Source of the DNA: Lactobacillus helsingborgensis
GTDB taxonomy: Bacteria > Bacillota > Bacilli > Lactobacillales > Lactobacillaceae
Direction of reading: 5' to 3'
DNA: 64,000 nt
Assembly: GCF_000970855.1 (NCBI RefSeq)
Contig: NZ_KQ034047.1
Location: 471,623 to 535,622 of the forward strand
Shown here: piece after piece, positions 25,978 through 34,226 of the stretch
Layout: every line of letters starts with the position of its first letter
How positions within the stretch are numbered: the first letter of the stretch is position 1
The notes under the pieces: model-generated
Told to the model about the DNA's origin: nothing
Seen by the model: the letters and a program-made list of their open reading frames with translations, nothing else
Database searches by the model: none
Program-made: the position numbers and the translations under genes

Positions 25978-26260
25978 ACCTGTGGCGATATTAGTATCAT
26001 TAAAATGGTGGCACAGTTTATCGGATTCGACTTACTACTGTTTGTGTCATATTCTGATTTAGCAGTCTTTAACGCTTTAACTTTCCCCTTTTTACCAATG
26101 TTAGTCACGATTAGTACAAGAATGACCCCTGAAAAGAACCTCTTGTAGTTAATAGTCACCGGTTCTTTAAAGAACTTGTTTCACCATTCAAACAAGTGTT
26201 GATTTACTGGACTTTTTTGTATTTAAATTTCAGAAAATTAAGTTAAAACTGTCTTGCAAA
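25978..26260. other. gene-free stretch with possible degraded coding sequence
   Basis: Between the operon terminator and a small membrane-protein gene. A - strand frame without ribosome binding site (26159 to 25953) and a + strand frame (26005-26148) with hydrophobic residues overlap each other. Neither matches a family I know and both run against the terminator, so I see no intact gene. An insertion-sequence or gene remnant is possible. Confidence 0.3.
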
Positions 26261-26267
26261 ATTACTT

Positions 26268-26528
26268 TTAAAATTTGTCCTTATCATGTTTTCTCTTGTA
26301 CCAATCATGTATTTCAAAAAATGTACATATTGCGAAATAAAGCAGCACAACAACAAAAACCACGGTAATCACTTTAACGAAAACTGCAAAATTAAACAAA
26401 ATTGATAACCATAAAAAGGCCACAAACACTGCTGCAATAGGTAAAAATATTTTATCAATTTTATGTTCTATAAAAAGTGTATGAAGCGCATTATTTCGAT
26501 CTGTATTTGTAATTTTCTTTTTCATCAT
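26268..26528 (-). CDS. small two-helix membrane protein, function unknown
   Basis: 86 residues. A charged N-terminus (MMKKKITNTDRNNALHTLFI) precedes two hydrophobic segments at about 28-48 and 50-70, and a Lys/Asp-rich tail HDWYKRKHDKDKF follows. AAAGGAGC lies seven bases before the ATG, a good ribosome binding site, supporting real expression. Neighbours give no clue: it stands alone between the fucosidase operon and the thiamine operon, on the opposite strand. I do not recognise the family. Confidence 0.6.
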   Translation of the reverse strand: MMKKKITNTDRNNALHTLFIEHKIDKIFLPIAAVFVAFLWLSILFNFAVFVKVITVVFVVVLLYFAICTFFEIHDWYKRKHDKDKF

Positions 26529-26744
26529 GACCGCTCCTTTCGCCTAATATTAAAAATTAATTAATTAATTTTATTTAGTATAATATAGCATAAAAATTTA
26601 GGCAGCGAGTAATTGGCTAATTTTTTTGATCTAAAAAAAGCGGCTGCTATAATTATTTGCTTTATTTGACAAAATACTTGGTTAGATTATGTAAAGAAAG
26701 CTTGAAATTATAAGCAGAATCATATTAAGCAGCAAAACATGACA

Positions 26745-26787
26745 TTGTAATCTAGCATTAATTTCGTTATAATTGAAAGCGATAACA
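26745..26787 (+). promoter_or_regulatory. thiMDE promoter with a consensus cre at the transcription start
   Basis: -35 TTGTAA (26745-26750), 17-base spacer, -10 TATAAT (26768-26773). TTGAAAGCGATAACA at 26773-26787 matches the cre consensus at all positions, overlapping the -10 edge, the start point and the first bases of the riboswitch. Confidence 0.75.
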
Positions 26788-26875
26788 CGAGGGGTGCCTT
26801 TTTGGCTGAGATGAAAACTATTTCAGACCCTTTGAACCTGTAAGTTAACACTTGCGTAGGAACGTGTCGAACCTG
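26783..26875 (+). ncRNA. TPP riboswitch (THI box)
   Basis: Ordered consensus blocks: GAGGGGTGCC (26790-26799), GGCTGAGAT (26804-26812), ACCCTTTGAACCTG (26827-26840) and GCGTAGGAACG near 26854, the pyrimidine- and pyrophosphate-sensing arms of the TPP aptamer. It precedes thiMDE and is followed by a terminator, so bound TPP should stop transcription. Confidence 0.95.
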
Positions 26876-26877
26876 TT

Positions 26878-26912
26878 AAGCTTTGGCATTTTCACATGCT
26901 AAAGCTTTTTTT
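26878..26912 (+). terminator. riboswitch expression-platform terminator
   Basis: AAGCTTTGGCAT pairs with ATGCTAAAGCTT (one G-T pair), followed by TTTTTTT, 40 bases before thiM. The first arm could pair with the aptamer 3' side as antiterminator. Confidence 0.85.
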
Positions 26913-26952
26913 ATTAATCAAAATTTTAAAGACAGTTAATTAGGAGAATATA

Positions 26953-27741
26953 ATGCAGTTAGAATTATTAGACAAATTACGAGCGCAAAATCCGGTTATT
27001 TTCAACATTGCCAATTTTGTAACAGTTCAGGATGTGGCAAATGCTGTTAATGCTATTGGTGCTTCACCAATTATGAGCAATGAAATCGCTGAAGCCGAAG
27101 AAATAGTGCGGCTGGCTTCTGCTGTTACAGTTAACATTGGCTGTTTAACCAAGCAGCAAATTATCCACATTAAAAAAGTGGAAGATTTAGCGCGCCAATA
27201 TAATAAACCGATAGTGTTTGATCCCGTAGCTGTTGGTGCAGTTGAATATCGCTATAAAATTGCAGATAAGCTTTTATGGGATTTTCATACTAGTATTATT
27301 CGGGGCAATATTGGTGAGATAGCTGCCTTAGGTGACTTCAACTGGAATTCAAAGGGCATCGATGCAGGTTCCGGTTCTGGTGATATTGATGAAATTACTG
27401 CAAAAACAGCGCAGAAATACCACTGTACAGTTATTGCCAGTGGCCCAACAGATACAATCAGCGACGGTAAAAGAATAGCCCATATCCATAACGGCTCACC
27501 CCTTTTTAAAACTCATGTCGGCTCAGGAGATATGTTAACCAGTATTGTTACAGCTTTTACAGCAGTCACTGATGATCCGTTTGAAGCGGCTCAAATAGGT
27601 GCTTTAGTTTTCAGTTGCGCCGGTCAATTAGTAGTTCAAGAGCACCCCAATGTCGGACTAGGTACTTTTGGCATGTATCTCATGGATTATTTATATAAAG
27701 TAAAAGCCGCAGATATTGAACAAATTGCAGATTTTGATTAA
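26953..27741 (+). CDS. thiM: hydroxyethylthiazole kinase ThiM
   Basis: Phosphorylates 4-methyl-5-(2-hydroxyethyl)thiazole for thiamine salvage. 262 residues with the family blocks IFNIANFVTVQDVANAVNAI near 16-35, GASPIMSNEIAEAEE, VFDPVAVGAVEYR near 89 and HVGSGDMLTSIVTAF near 185, whose GSGD is the ATP-site anion hole. It follows the TPP riboswitch and starts after TTAGGAG. First gene of thiM-thiD-thiE; no thiC, thiG or thiS is present, consistent with salvage only. Confidence 0.95.
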   Translation: MQLELLDKLRAQNPVIFNIANFVTVQDVANAVNAIGASPIMSNEIAEAEEIVRLASAVTVNIGCLTKQQIIHIKKVEDLARQYNKPIVFDPVAVGAVEYRYKIADKLLWDFHTSIIRGNIGEIAALGDFNWNSKGIDAGSGSGDIDEITAKTAQKYHCTVIASGPTDTISDGKRIAHIHNGSPLFKTHVGSGDMLTSIVTAFTAVTDDPFEAAQIGALVFSCAGQLVVQEHPNVGLGTFGMYLMDYLYKVKAADIEQIADFD

Positions 27742-27749
27742 GGAACTTT

Positions 27750-28556
27750 ATGATGACTGAAAAAATTAATTCTTTTCCCCAAGTTTTAACTATTGCCGGC
27801 ACAGATTCAGGTGGAGGTGCCGGAATCATGGCTGACCTTAAAACTTTTCAAATGCAAAAAGTATTTGGGACAGCAGTGGTCGTAGCTGTGACAGCACAAA
27901 ACACTTTAGGTGTGCAAAAGTCTTTTTTACTGCCCTTAGAAATGGTCGATGCCCAATTCGCCTCTCTGGCAGAAGATTTCCACATCCGTGCTTGTAAAAC
28001 AGGAATGTTGGGCGATGCGGCTCACGTTCACCAAGTTGCACTTAATTTGCAAAAGTATGACTTTGGCCCCATTACCATAGATCCAGTAATGGTTGCTAAG
28101 GGTGGTGCTCCATTATTGAGTCAAGATGCTGTCGCCACCGTTAAAAACGAGCTGCTGCCTTTAGCCGATTTAATCACACCTAACTTACCAGAAGCAGAAA
28201 CTTTAACTGGCATTAAGGTACAAATGCAAGATCAATATCCAGAATTAGCTCATAAATTACAAGATATGGGAGTTAAAAATGTGCTAATTAAAGGCGGTCA
28301 TGCAAGTACCGATCAAGTAAAAGATTATGCTTTATTTGCTGATGGTTCCGATCTTTGGGTCAGCAGTTCCAGAATACATACCGAACGCACTCACGGTACA
28401 GGTGACACCTTAGCTGCAGCAATTACAGCTCAACTGGCTTTAGGTCAAAGTTTGCCTGCGGCAATTAAAATTGCTAAAAAGTACGTTACTAAAGCTATTA
28501 AAGAAACTATTCAAGTTGGTCATGGTCATGGCCCTTTAAATCATTGGGCTCAGTAA
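27750..28556 (+). CDS. thiD: hydroxymethylpyrimidine/phosphomethylpyrimidine kinase ThiD
   Basis: Makes the pyrimidine diphosphate half of thiamine in two phosphorylations. 268 residues; motifs LTIAGTDSGGGAGIMADLKT, CKTGMLGDAAHV, TIDPVMVAKGGAPLL, ITPNLPEAETLTG and RTHGTGDTLAAAITAQLALG. The start may be 27750 or 27753; AAGGAAC precedes. It lies eight bases after thiM under the TPP riboswitch. A paralogue at 18759 lacks the riboswitch. Confidence 0.95.
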   Translation: MMTEKINSFPQVLTIAGTDSGGGAGIMADLKTFQMQKVFGTAVVVAVTAQNTLGVQKSFLLPLEMVDAQFASLAEDFHIRACKTGMLGDAAHVHQVALNLQKYDFGPITIDPVMVAKGGAPLLSQDAVATVKNELLPLADLITPNLPEAETLTGIKVQMQDQYPELAHKLQDMGVKNVLIKGGHASTDQVKDYALFADGSDLWVSSSRIHTERTHGTGDTLAAAITAQLALGQSLPAAIKIAKKYVTKAIKETIQVGHGHGPLNHWAQ

Positions 28557-28569
28557 TTTAGGAGAAATA

Positions 28570-29232
28570 ATGAAAGACTTTAACACTGATTTTTTACATG
28601 CTTACTTTATTTGTGGTAGTCAAGACGTGCCAGAAGGTAAAACATTACCTGGCTTAGTCGCAGAAGCACTTGCTGCAGGTATTACTGCTTTTCAATTTCG
28701 GGACAAGGGTTCTAATTCAACTTTAAGTGAAGCCGAGAGACTCCCTATGGCGCAAAAGTTGCACCAATTGTGTTATGCGTATCACGTGCCCTTCTTCATT
28801 GACGATGATGTTCAGCTTGCACAACAAGTTCATGCCGAAGGCGTTCATGTTGGTCAAAGCGATGAAGAAATCAGACAGGTCATTAAAGAAGTTGGCGCTC
28901 AAATGATTATCGGCTATTCCTGCTCGAATTTAACGCAAGTTGAGCAAGCCAATAAAATTAGCGGAATTGATTATTATGGCAGCGGTCCAATTTATGCCAC
29001 CCAATCTAAAAGTGATGCCGACCCCGAAATTGGTATTGCTGGCTTAAGCCAACTGGTCAAAAGCACAACCAGGCCAATAGTTGCTATTGGTGGGATTACC
29101 GCTAGCGACTTAAGCGCAATCGCTAAAACTAAGGCAGCTGGGGCTGCAGTAATTTCTTTGATTGCCCAAAGCAATGATATTAAGCAAACCGTTAGTCAAA
29201 TGCTCACAGCGCCATGGATAAAAAATGACTAG
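28570..29232 (+). CDS. thiE: thiamine phosphate synthase ThiE
   Basis: Joins the pyrimidine diphosphate and thiazole phosphate to thiamine phosphate. 220-residue TIM barrel: AGITAFQFRDKGSNS, HVPFFIDDDVQLAQQVHAEG, VHVGQSDE, YYGSGPIYATQSKSDADPEI and PIVAIGGITASDLSAI are the family substrate and phosphate sites. Third gene of the salvage operon, 13 bases after thiD, with TTAGGAG. Confidence 0.95.
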   Translation: MKDFNTDFLHAYFICGSQDVPEGKTLPGLVAEALAAGITAFQFRDKGSNSTLSEAERLPMAQKLHQLCYAYHVPFFIDDDVQLAQQVHAEGVHVGQSDEEIRQVIKEVGAQMIIGYSCSNLTQVEQANKISGIDYYGSGPIYATQSKSDADPEIGIAGLSQLVKSTTRPIVAIGGITASDLSAIAKTKAAGAAVISLIAQSNDIKQTVSQMLTAPWIKND

Positions 29233-29250
29233 CATATTTTAAAGAAACAA

Positions 29251-29283
29251 AAATGATTCTGCACTTGGCAGAACCATTTTTTA
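29251..29283. terminator. terminator after thiE
   Basis: AAATGATTCTGC and GCAGAACCATTT pair with one A-C mismatch around a short loop, followed by TTTTATT. It separates the thi operon from the convergent gap gene. Confidence 0.75.
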
Positions 29284-29334
29284 TTGATGATGTACAGTTA
29301 TAAATTGATAAAAGATACGAGTTAAATTACGGAA

Positions 29335-30354
29335 TTAACCTAGCTGGGCAATCTTTTGCAGTGTTCTGATCATTTGGGCTACAAAGCCAGACTCATTATC
29401 ATACCAGGCGTAACCCTTGACTAGTTGTACCCCATTATCTCCAGTTTCAACTTGGGTGAGAGTTGGATCAAATACCGAACCAAATTCAGTGCCAATAATA
29501 TCTGATGAGACAATTTGATCGTCATTATAGCCAAAAGAAGCATTGCCTTCGGTATGCTTTTTAATTCTAGCGTTAAATTCTGCAGCTGTAACTTTCTCTC
29601 CCAAAATAGCGGCTAGTTCAGTAATAGAACCAGAGATAACAGGGACTCGTTGAGCAATACCCGTAAGTTTGCCATCCAGTTCAGGTATAACTAGTCCAAT
29701 CGCTTTAGCTGCTCCAGTTGAATGCGGAATAACGTTAGCCACAGCGGCACGGGCATTACGGACATTGCCACCACGATCAGGTCCATCCTGTAACATTTGT
29801 GAAGCAGTATAGGCATGCGTTGTAGACATAATTCCCACCTGAATGCCAAATTCATCGTTCATTGCCTGTGCTAATGGTGCTAAACAATTAGTGGTACATG
29901 AGCCTGCGGAAATAATTTGATCAGAGTCAGTTAATTGATCATCATTTACGCTATAAACAATAGTTTTCATATTGCCTGCAGGAGCAGAAATTAATACTCT
30001 TTTAACACCGGCATCAAGGTGAGCTTGGGATTTTGCAGTTGAAGTATAAAATCCAGTGCATTCAAGTACTATTTTAACTCCATCGTTTTTAACCCACGGA
30101 ATTTGACTGGCATCTTTTTCCGCATAAACCGGAATATTTTTACCATCAATTACAATACTATTAGTTGTAGCAGTTACTTCATGATTAAATTTGCCGTGTG
30201 CAGTATCATATTTTAATAAATGTGCTAACATAGCTGGTGAAGTTAAGTCGTTGATTGCGACAATTTCGATGTCGTCACTGGCCACTTCATAAATTCGCCG
30301 TAAAGCAAGCCGACCAATGCGACCAAAGCCATTAATACCAATTTTTGTAGTCAT
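29335..30354 (-). CDS. gap: glyceraldehyde-3-phosphate dehydrogenase, type I, stand-alone copy
   Basis: Converts glyceraldehyde 3-phosphate, phosphate and NAD+ to 1,3-bisphosphoglycerate. 339 residues: Rossmann start [20 protein letters not shown], catalytic [19 protein letters not shown] with Cys near 154, and the [13 protein letters not shown] and [20 protein letters not shown]-terminal blocks. Most lactobacilli have the main gap beside gapR/cggR, pgk and tpiA; none is here, so this may be a second, specialised copy. It is divergent from a short LysR regulator that may control it. AAAGGGGGAAC ribosome binding site. Confidence 0.94.
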   Translation of the reverse strand: MTTKIGINGFGRIGRLALRRIYEVASDDIEIVAINDLTSPAMLAHLLKYDTAHGKFNHEVTATTNSIVIDGKNIPVYAEKDASQIPWVKNDGVKIVLECTGFYTSTAKSQAHLDAGVKRVLISAPAGNMKTIVYSVNDDQLTDSDQIISAGSCTTNCLAPLAQAMNDEFGIQVGIMSTTHAYTASQMLQDGPDRGGNVRNARAAVANVIPHSTGAAKAIGLVIPELDGKLTGIAQRVPVISGSITELAAILGEKVTAAEFNARIKKHTEGNASFGYNDDQIVSSDIIGTEFGSVFDPTLTQVETGDNGVQLVKGYAWYDNESGFVAQMIRTLQKIAQLG

Positions 30355-30458
30355 AATAAGTTCCCCCTTTAGATTACAAAATTAGTATATTAAAACAAAT
30401 TCACTCTGCATAATACGAGATTGTAATAGGGTTATCACTTTTAATGATATGGAGTATT

Positions 30459-31190
30459 ATGAATTTTAACGATTTATATATTTACCAAACAATTTATGAA
30501 ACTAGATCGCTTAATAAAGCGGCACTAAAATTGGGCTACACTCAATCCAATATTACGGCCAGGCTCAAAACAATAGAGCGAGAATTGAAAACGCCACTTT
30601 TTGTGCGTTCTAATTTAGGGGTTAGACCAACTAAAAATGGGCAAAAAATGTATCATTTTGCGACTAAGGTACTACAAAATTATCAAAATTTAAAAGACGA
30701 TTTAACCAGTAACAAACCCAAAGTTTTAATTTCCGAGTTGCTTTTTGGCTATGTTATTACCCAAAAGAAACAGTTTGCACTTGATCAATATGAAGTCATC
30801 ATTAAAAGTACCAATGAAATTCAAGAATTATTGACTAAACATACCTATGACATGGTCTGGGCCTTTACTCCGATCACTTTACCCCAATATTCGTTAATCA
30901 AGAAAAGTCATTTACAAGCCTGTTTTTTAAAAGGCAAAAAGCAGGAAAGTAAAAATGTACCGGTTGCCATAAACGCAGACATAAATTGTCCGTTTCGTAA
31001 CTTGACTCTCAAGTTAACGCAGAATAAAAACAGTGTCACTGAAATTGATTCACTGGAAATGATTTTAGAGCTAGTCAAAAAAGGTCAGGCAACTGCATTA
31101 TTGCCTAAATACTTAATGAATGATGATTTAGTTGCAGCTGATTCGCAAAGCTGGAATATCCCCTATTATTTTTACCGCTATCAATTATAA
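30459..31190 (+). CDS. LysR-family transcriptional regulator, short form
   Basis: 243 residues, about 50 fewer than usual. N-terminal winged helix MNFNDLYIYQTIYETRSLNK then LGYTQSNITARLKTIERELK and LFVRSNLGVRPTKNGQKMYH. The effector domain is shortened: TNEIQELLTKHTYDMVWAFT, then a second lobe to YYFYRYQL. The start at 30459 is chosen for TGGAG; an in-frame ATG at 30444 lacks one. Divergent from gap with a 104-base spacer, so it probably regulates gap and itself. The co-inducer is unknown. Confidence 0.85.
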   Translation: MNFNDLYIYQTIYETRSLNKAALKLGYTQSNITARLKTIERELKTPLFVRSNLGVRPTKNGQKMYHFATKVLQNYQNLKDDLTSNKPKVLISELLFGYVITQKKQFALDQYEVIIKSTNEIQELLTKHTYDMVWAFTPITLPQYSLIKKSHLQACFLKGKKQESKNVPVAINADINCPFRNLTLKLTQNKNSVTEIDSLEMILELVKKGQATALLPKYLMNDDLVAADSQSWNIPYYFYRYQL

Positions 31191-31194
31191 ATGA

Positions 31195-31233
31195 TAAAAG
31201 ACACCATTATTTGAATAAAGGTGCCTTTTTAAA
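31195..31233. terminator. bidirectional terminator between LysR and GNAT genes
   Basis: AAAAGACACC / GGTGCCTTTTT with inner pairing TTATT/AATAA; T tracts on both strands. Confidence 0.65.
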
Positions 31234-31236
31234 TTT

Positions 31237-32076
31237 CTAATTTAATTTTTTTAAATACGTTTCATAAACTGGACACATATTAAACGCATACTTTCTGTAA
31301 GTCCGCGTTGCTAATGGGTCTGTAGAGTCAAATTCACCACTTAAAGTTTGATATTTTGCTTGTGCCCAATTTAGCAATTGCTGTTGCAATTGGTCTAATA
31401 AATTAGGCTTAACAGCACCCATCCATCCTAAAGTCAATTCTTGAGGGGTATCCTCAAAAGAAAAGCAATAAGCCTTAATTTGTCCAGCAGCAATTAGCGC
31501 TAAGGGAGCGTGTTCAAGTTGATCAGTGAAAATGGTTTTGCTCCACTCACTAAGAGGTATCTTTGCAACCGGATTTGCTAAATGATTTTTTTGATAATCT
31601 GAGAAGCTCACTTGTGCCAGCCTATTCATTATTACAGAATCTTTTTTTATTTCATGTAGAGTGACCATCTGCAAATCAGTATCAATTAGAATATTTTTCA
31701 GTGCCCTTTTCAAAGGCATCTGGGGTTCTACAGTAGTTCTGATTAATTTAAAACCATTTTTTTGACCAATAGCATTAAAGAGTAATTGCGGTGCATAATC
31801 ATAGGTAATTAATGCGTTTTGGTGATTTTTTTGGGCTTTTGCCGTTAAATCCGTCAGTATTTGCTCATAAACCTGCATTTGTTCACCGCTGGTTAATCTA
31901 GGTGCAAGATAGCCTGCAAAATTTAAGGAATAAGGGTGAAAAGCATTTTGCCAACAGGTCATTAATCCGACTGGCTTATTTTCCAGATAATAGGCTTGTG
32001 TATTTTGAGGAAACTGTTCTATAGTTTCCTTAATTTTTCTATCTGAACTTACATTGGCTAATAATGAGCCATACAT
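31237..32076 (-). CDS. GNAT-like acetyltransferase-domain protein, function unknown
   Basis: 279 residues. Two halves look like N-acetyltransferase folds: an N-terminal region with YYLENKPVGLMTCWQ and a C-terminal one with APLALIAAGQIKAYCFSFED, LTLGWMGAVKPN and LSGEFDSTDPLATRTYRKYA, the last block typical of GNAT family members (Asp/Tyr near CoA). No clear acetyl-CoA P-loop, so confidence in activity is moderate. AAAGGAG precedes the start, which lies inside the end of the upstream gene. Last gene of the LytTR operon. Confidence 0.6.
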   Translation of the reverse strand: MYGSLLANVSSDRKIKETIEQFPQNTQAYYLENKPVGLMTCWQNAFHPYSLNFAGYLAPRLTSGEQMQVYEQILTDLTAKAQKNHQNALITYDYAPQLLFNAIGQKNGFKLIRTTVEPQMPLKRALKNILIDTDLQMVTLHEIKKDSVIMNRLAQVSFSDYQKNHLANPVAKIPLSEWSKTIFTDQLEHAPLALIAAGQIKAYCFSFEDTPQELTLGWMGAVKPNLLDQLQQQLLNWAQAKYQTLSGEFDSTDPLATRTYRKYAFNMCPVYETYLKKLN

Positions 32077-32458
32077 AATTAATAATCTCCTTTATGGACT
32101 TTTTTTTCGCCTGTAAAATTTTGGTCTTGGCATCATTGTAGCCGTCAATGTAGCGTTCTATTTCAATTGCTTTATTCTGGGTAACACGATTAACTAAGTT
32201 AACACCTTTTTTAGGAAAAGCCTTGAAAGAATGACTCTCTGCATAGTCCTTTTTGGCTTGTTCATAACCCATTTGATAATCACTGAGAGAACTCTTTTTC
32301 ACAGCAGTTTTTGCTGCATTATAGGTATAATCAGTGGTATCACGCCATTTTTTATAGGCTTTTTCAGCTTCTTTATAGTTTCCGGCTTCATAATTTTCTT
32401 TGACATAATCATGTAATTGTTTTAAATTAACCATTTTATTTTTCTCAAAGTTAAACAT
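32039..32458 (-). CDS. small charged protein of the LytTR operon, function unknown
   Basis: 139 residues, rich in Lys, Glu and Tyr, no membrane segment, mostly predicted helix: LKQLHDYVKENYEAGNYKEA, AKTAVKKSSLSDYQMGYEQA and RYIDGYNDAKTKILQAKKKS resemble short helical repeats. The start at 32458 overlaps the LiaF-like stop by 8 bases (GGAAG before it); ATG 32434 is another option. Its 3' end overlaps the next gene by 38 bases, so all are translationally linked. I do not recognise the family. Confidence 0.6.
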   Translation of the reverse strand: MFNFEKNKMVNLKQLHDYVKENYEAGNYKEAEKAYKKWRDTTDYTYNAAKTAVKKSSLSDYQMGYEQAKKDYAESHSFKAFPKKGVNLVNRVTQNKAIEIERYIDGYNDAKTKILQAKKKSIKEIINYVWLIISQCKFR

Positions 32459-33212
32459 AATTAACTTCCACATCACCCATGCTGAAATGACCTGTTAACA
32501 TTAATGTAGGACCGCCACCGGTAGATCCGTCATCAATATCTAATTCTCCCAGAGCTAAGTCTAAGTTATCACTATTGACTCTCCATGAAGTTGGAACGTA
32601 AATTTCAATCTCACCCATAGTGCCACTAATGTCAACAGTCACTACATCGCCTGCAGCTTTAGCTTGATCAAGGTAGACCTCAACTTCACCCAAAGAAGAA
32701 TTAATTGTTATACTGCGTAAATTTTGTGAATGAACGTAACGCGAAACTGATGACAAGCGCTGATTAATTACTATATCTTCGCCATCAACATTTCCAGTAC
32801 CGCCACTAAATACGTTATTATCAATTCTTGAACGATTATTGCTAAAGTTCTTCCATTTCCCGTCTTTTTTTTGATTAAAATAAACTATTCTGGGAAACCA
32901 GCTTCTCTTAAAAATCAGCGTTAAACCTAAATAAATTAATAACGCCGCCACTAAGACCGTCCACGGTACAATTTGAGTAATATGCAACGGTTCAGCGTAA
33001 ACAATTAACAAAAAGGCAATGGAAAAAGTTGTACCAAACAAACTCTTATCCGCCACGCTTTCGATCAGTGCCGCTCCGAAGATGATAGTCCAAATAATCA
33101 TGCTGACTTTTAGATGAAATGAAAGCAGATGCAGCTGATTAAGGACTAAGAACACGGCAGCAGCAACTAGAGCAATGCCCCAAAATATTTCTCTGAGTTT
33201 AAATCTTTTCAT
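32451..33212 (-). CDS. LiaF-like membrane protein (cell-envelope stress, DUF2154-type)
   Basis: 253 residues. Three to four hydrophobic segments in residues 8-105 (FWGIALVAAAVFLVLNQLHL, FSIAFLLIVYAE, WTVLVAALLIYLGLTLIF), then a soluble beta-rich C-terminal half ending GDVEVNYV, with SSLGEVEVYLDQA and GTMGEIEIYVPTSW repeats typical of the LiaF/DUF2154 envelope-response domain. LiaF inhibits a cell-wall stress sensor in bacilli. Here the upstream partner is a LytTR regulator; the start codon shares a base with its stop. Confidence 0.8.
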   Translation of the reverse strand: MKRFKLREIFWGIALVAAAVFLVLNQLHLLSFHLKVSMIIWTIIFGAALIESVADKSLFGTTFSIAFLLIVYAEPLHITQIVPWTVLVAALLIYLGLTLIFKRSWFPRIVYFNQKKDGKWKNFSNNRSRIDNNVFSGGTGNVDGEDIVINQRLSSVSRYVHSQNLRSITINSSLGEVEVYLDQAKAAGDVVTVDISGTMGEIEIYVPTSWRVNSDNLDLALGELDIDDGSTGGGPTLMLTGHFSMGDVEVNYV

Positions 33213-33673
33213 TATGATGACCTTCTCTCGTTTAACCTATCATTCAAATTGTGATAGTAGTGACGTGAAACATAGACAGTTTTATAAGAATCGCGAAAAT
33301 TAATCTTACAGTTAGAAATCGAGCGTGTTAACGCATAGATTTGATTTAAATTTAAAATTGTTGACTTAGATACCCGCATGAACTGGTTACTTAACAAGTT
33401 TTCCAATTCATAGAGCTTATAATCTACCGTAAACGCATCCCTGGCAGTATGTGCAATTACCTGTTTATCTTCTGTTTCAAAAAATAAAATTTCATTCATA
33501 CTCAAGTAATAGGACACATTTTCTTTTTTGCCTTCAATTTGATCTGGATGTTTATTAATACCTTGAAGTTGACGGTAAATTTGTTCAACTTCTGGTGTCA
33601 CGGCTTTAGCATGAATTGTGATACTGGTATCATCATCGTCCAGATCTGGATTTAGTTCTATTTTTATTTTCAC
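33212..33673 (-). CDS. LytTR-domain DNA-binding regulator
   Basis: 153 residues without receiver domain. The C-terminal LytTR domain covers about 50-150: ILFFETEDKQVIAHTARDAF, LYELENLLSNQFMRVSKSTI, LNLNQIYALTRS and the closing KTVYVSRHYYHNL. The start is taken as GTG 33673 after AGGTGA; GTG 33682 is possible. Such stand-alone LytTR proteins in lactobacilli are usually encoded with a membrane protein, as here with a LiaF-like partner that may hold or inhibit it. First gene of a four-gene operon; regulation is probably autogenous. Confidence 0.85.
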   Translation of the reverse strand: MKIKIELNPDLDDDDTSITIHAKAVTPEVEQIYRQLQGINKHPDQIEGKKENVSYYLSMNEILFFETEDKQVIAHTARDAFTVDYKLYELENLLSNQFMRVSKSTILNLNQIYALTRSISNCKINFRDSYKTVYVSRHYYHNLNDRLNERRSS

Positions 33674-33864
33674 GCTTCTCACCTGCCCTTCATCACTTGA
33701 TGATTTAATTAAACGCTTATTTTAATTTAAAATCTAGCACTTTTAACTAAGTGGCAATTATAAGAAACCAAGTGGCATATTTTTTTGATTTAGAAGAAGC
33801 CAAAAATTTAAAGTCAGTTTTACTATAGTATTTTATTTAAGACAATTTTAGACTAAAATATACA

Positions 33865-33899
33865 AAAATTACCTAAAATATGCTATTTTAGGTAATTTT
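33865..33899. promoter_or_regulatory. 35-bp palindrome upstream of the toxin-antitoxin pair
   Basis: A perfect 16-bp inverted repeat with a 3-base centre (arm AAAATTACCTAAAATA). It ends 42 bases before the antitoxin start. Probably the autoregulatory operator for the antitoxin; a terminator role is less likely since no T run follows. Confidence 0.7.
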
Positions 33900-33941
33900 A
33901 TGATATTATTTATGTAATAAAATAATTTTGGGAGGCAAATT

Positions 33942-34214
33942 ATGGCAACTAAGATTGTTACTAAAAGATATTCTGTTAATATAGACAAACAAATAGCGGA
34001 TACAGCAGAGCTAGTTATTAGAAAAATTGGTCTTAAACCTAATGATGTAATTTCAATGATGCTGACACAGATTGCGGACAAAGGTAAACTACCCGTAGCA
34101 TTTTCAGTTGATGACTATGACCATCTAAAAGATGAAATTATTGCAGCTAGTCGTAAAATTCCTGCACAAAAGGTTGAAACCTCCGAAGAAATAGCTGACT
34201 TTTTCGCAGATTAA
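33942..34214 (+). CDS. RelB/DinJ-family antitoxin
   Basis: 90 residues with an N-terminal ribbon-helix-helix: RYSVNIDKQIADTAELVIRK, IGLKPNDVISMMLTQIADKG and LPVAFS are the RelB/DinJ pattern. The C-terminal part (HLKDEIIAASRKIPAQKVET) should bind the toxin. GGGAGG precedes it and a 35-bp palindrome lies upstream. The following gene, 12 bases away, encodes the toxin. Confidence 0.85.
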   Translation: MATKIVTKRYSVNIDKQIADTAELVIRKIGLKPNDVISMMLTQIADKGKLPVAFSVDDYDHLKDEIIAASRKIPAQKVETSEEIADFFAD

Positions 34215-34226
34215 GGAGACCAGTTA

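Noticed and set aside
26005-26148. 47-residue hydrophobic + strand frame
   Set aside because: No ribosome binding site, the frame runs into the upstream terminator, and it is overlapped by an equally plausible opposite-strand frame; kept only as a possible relic.
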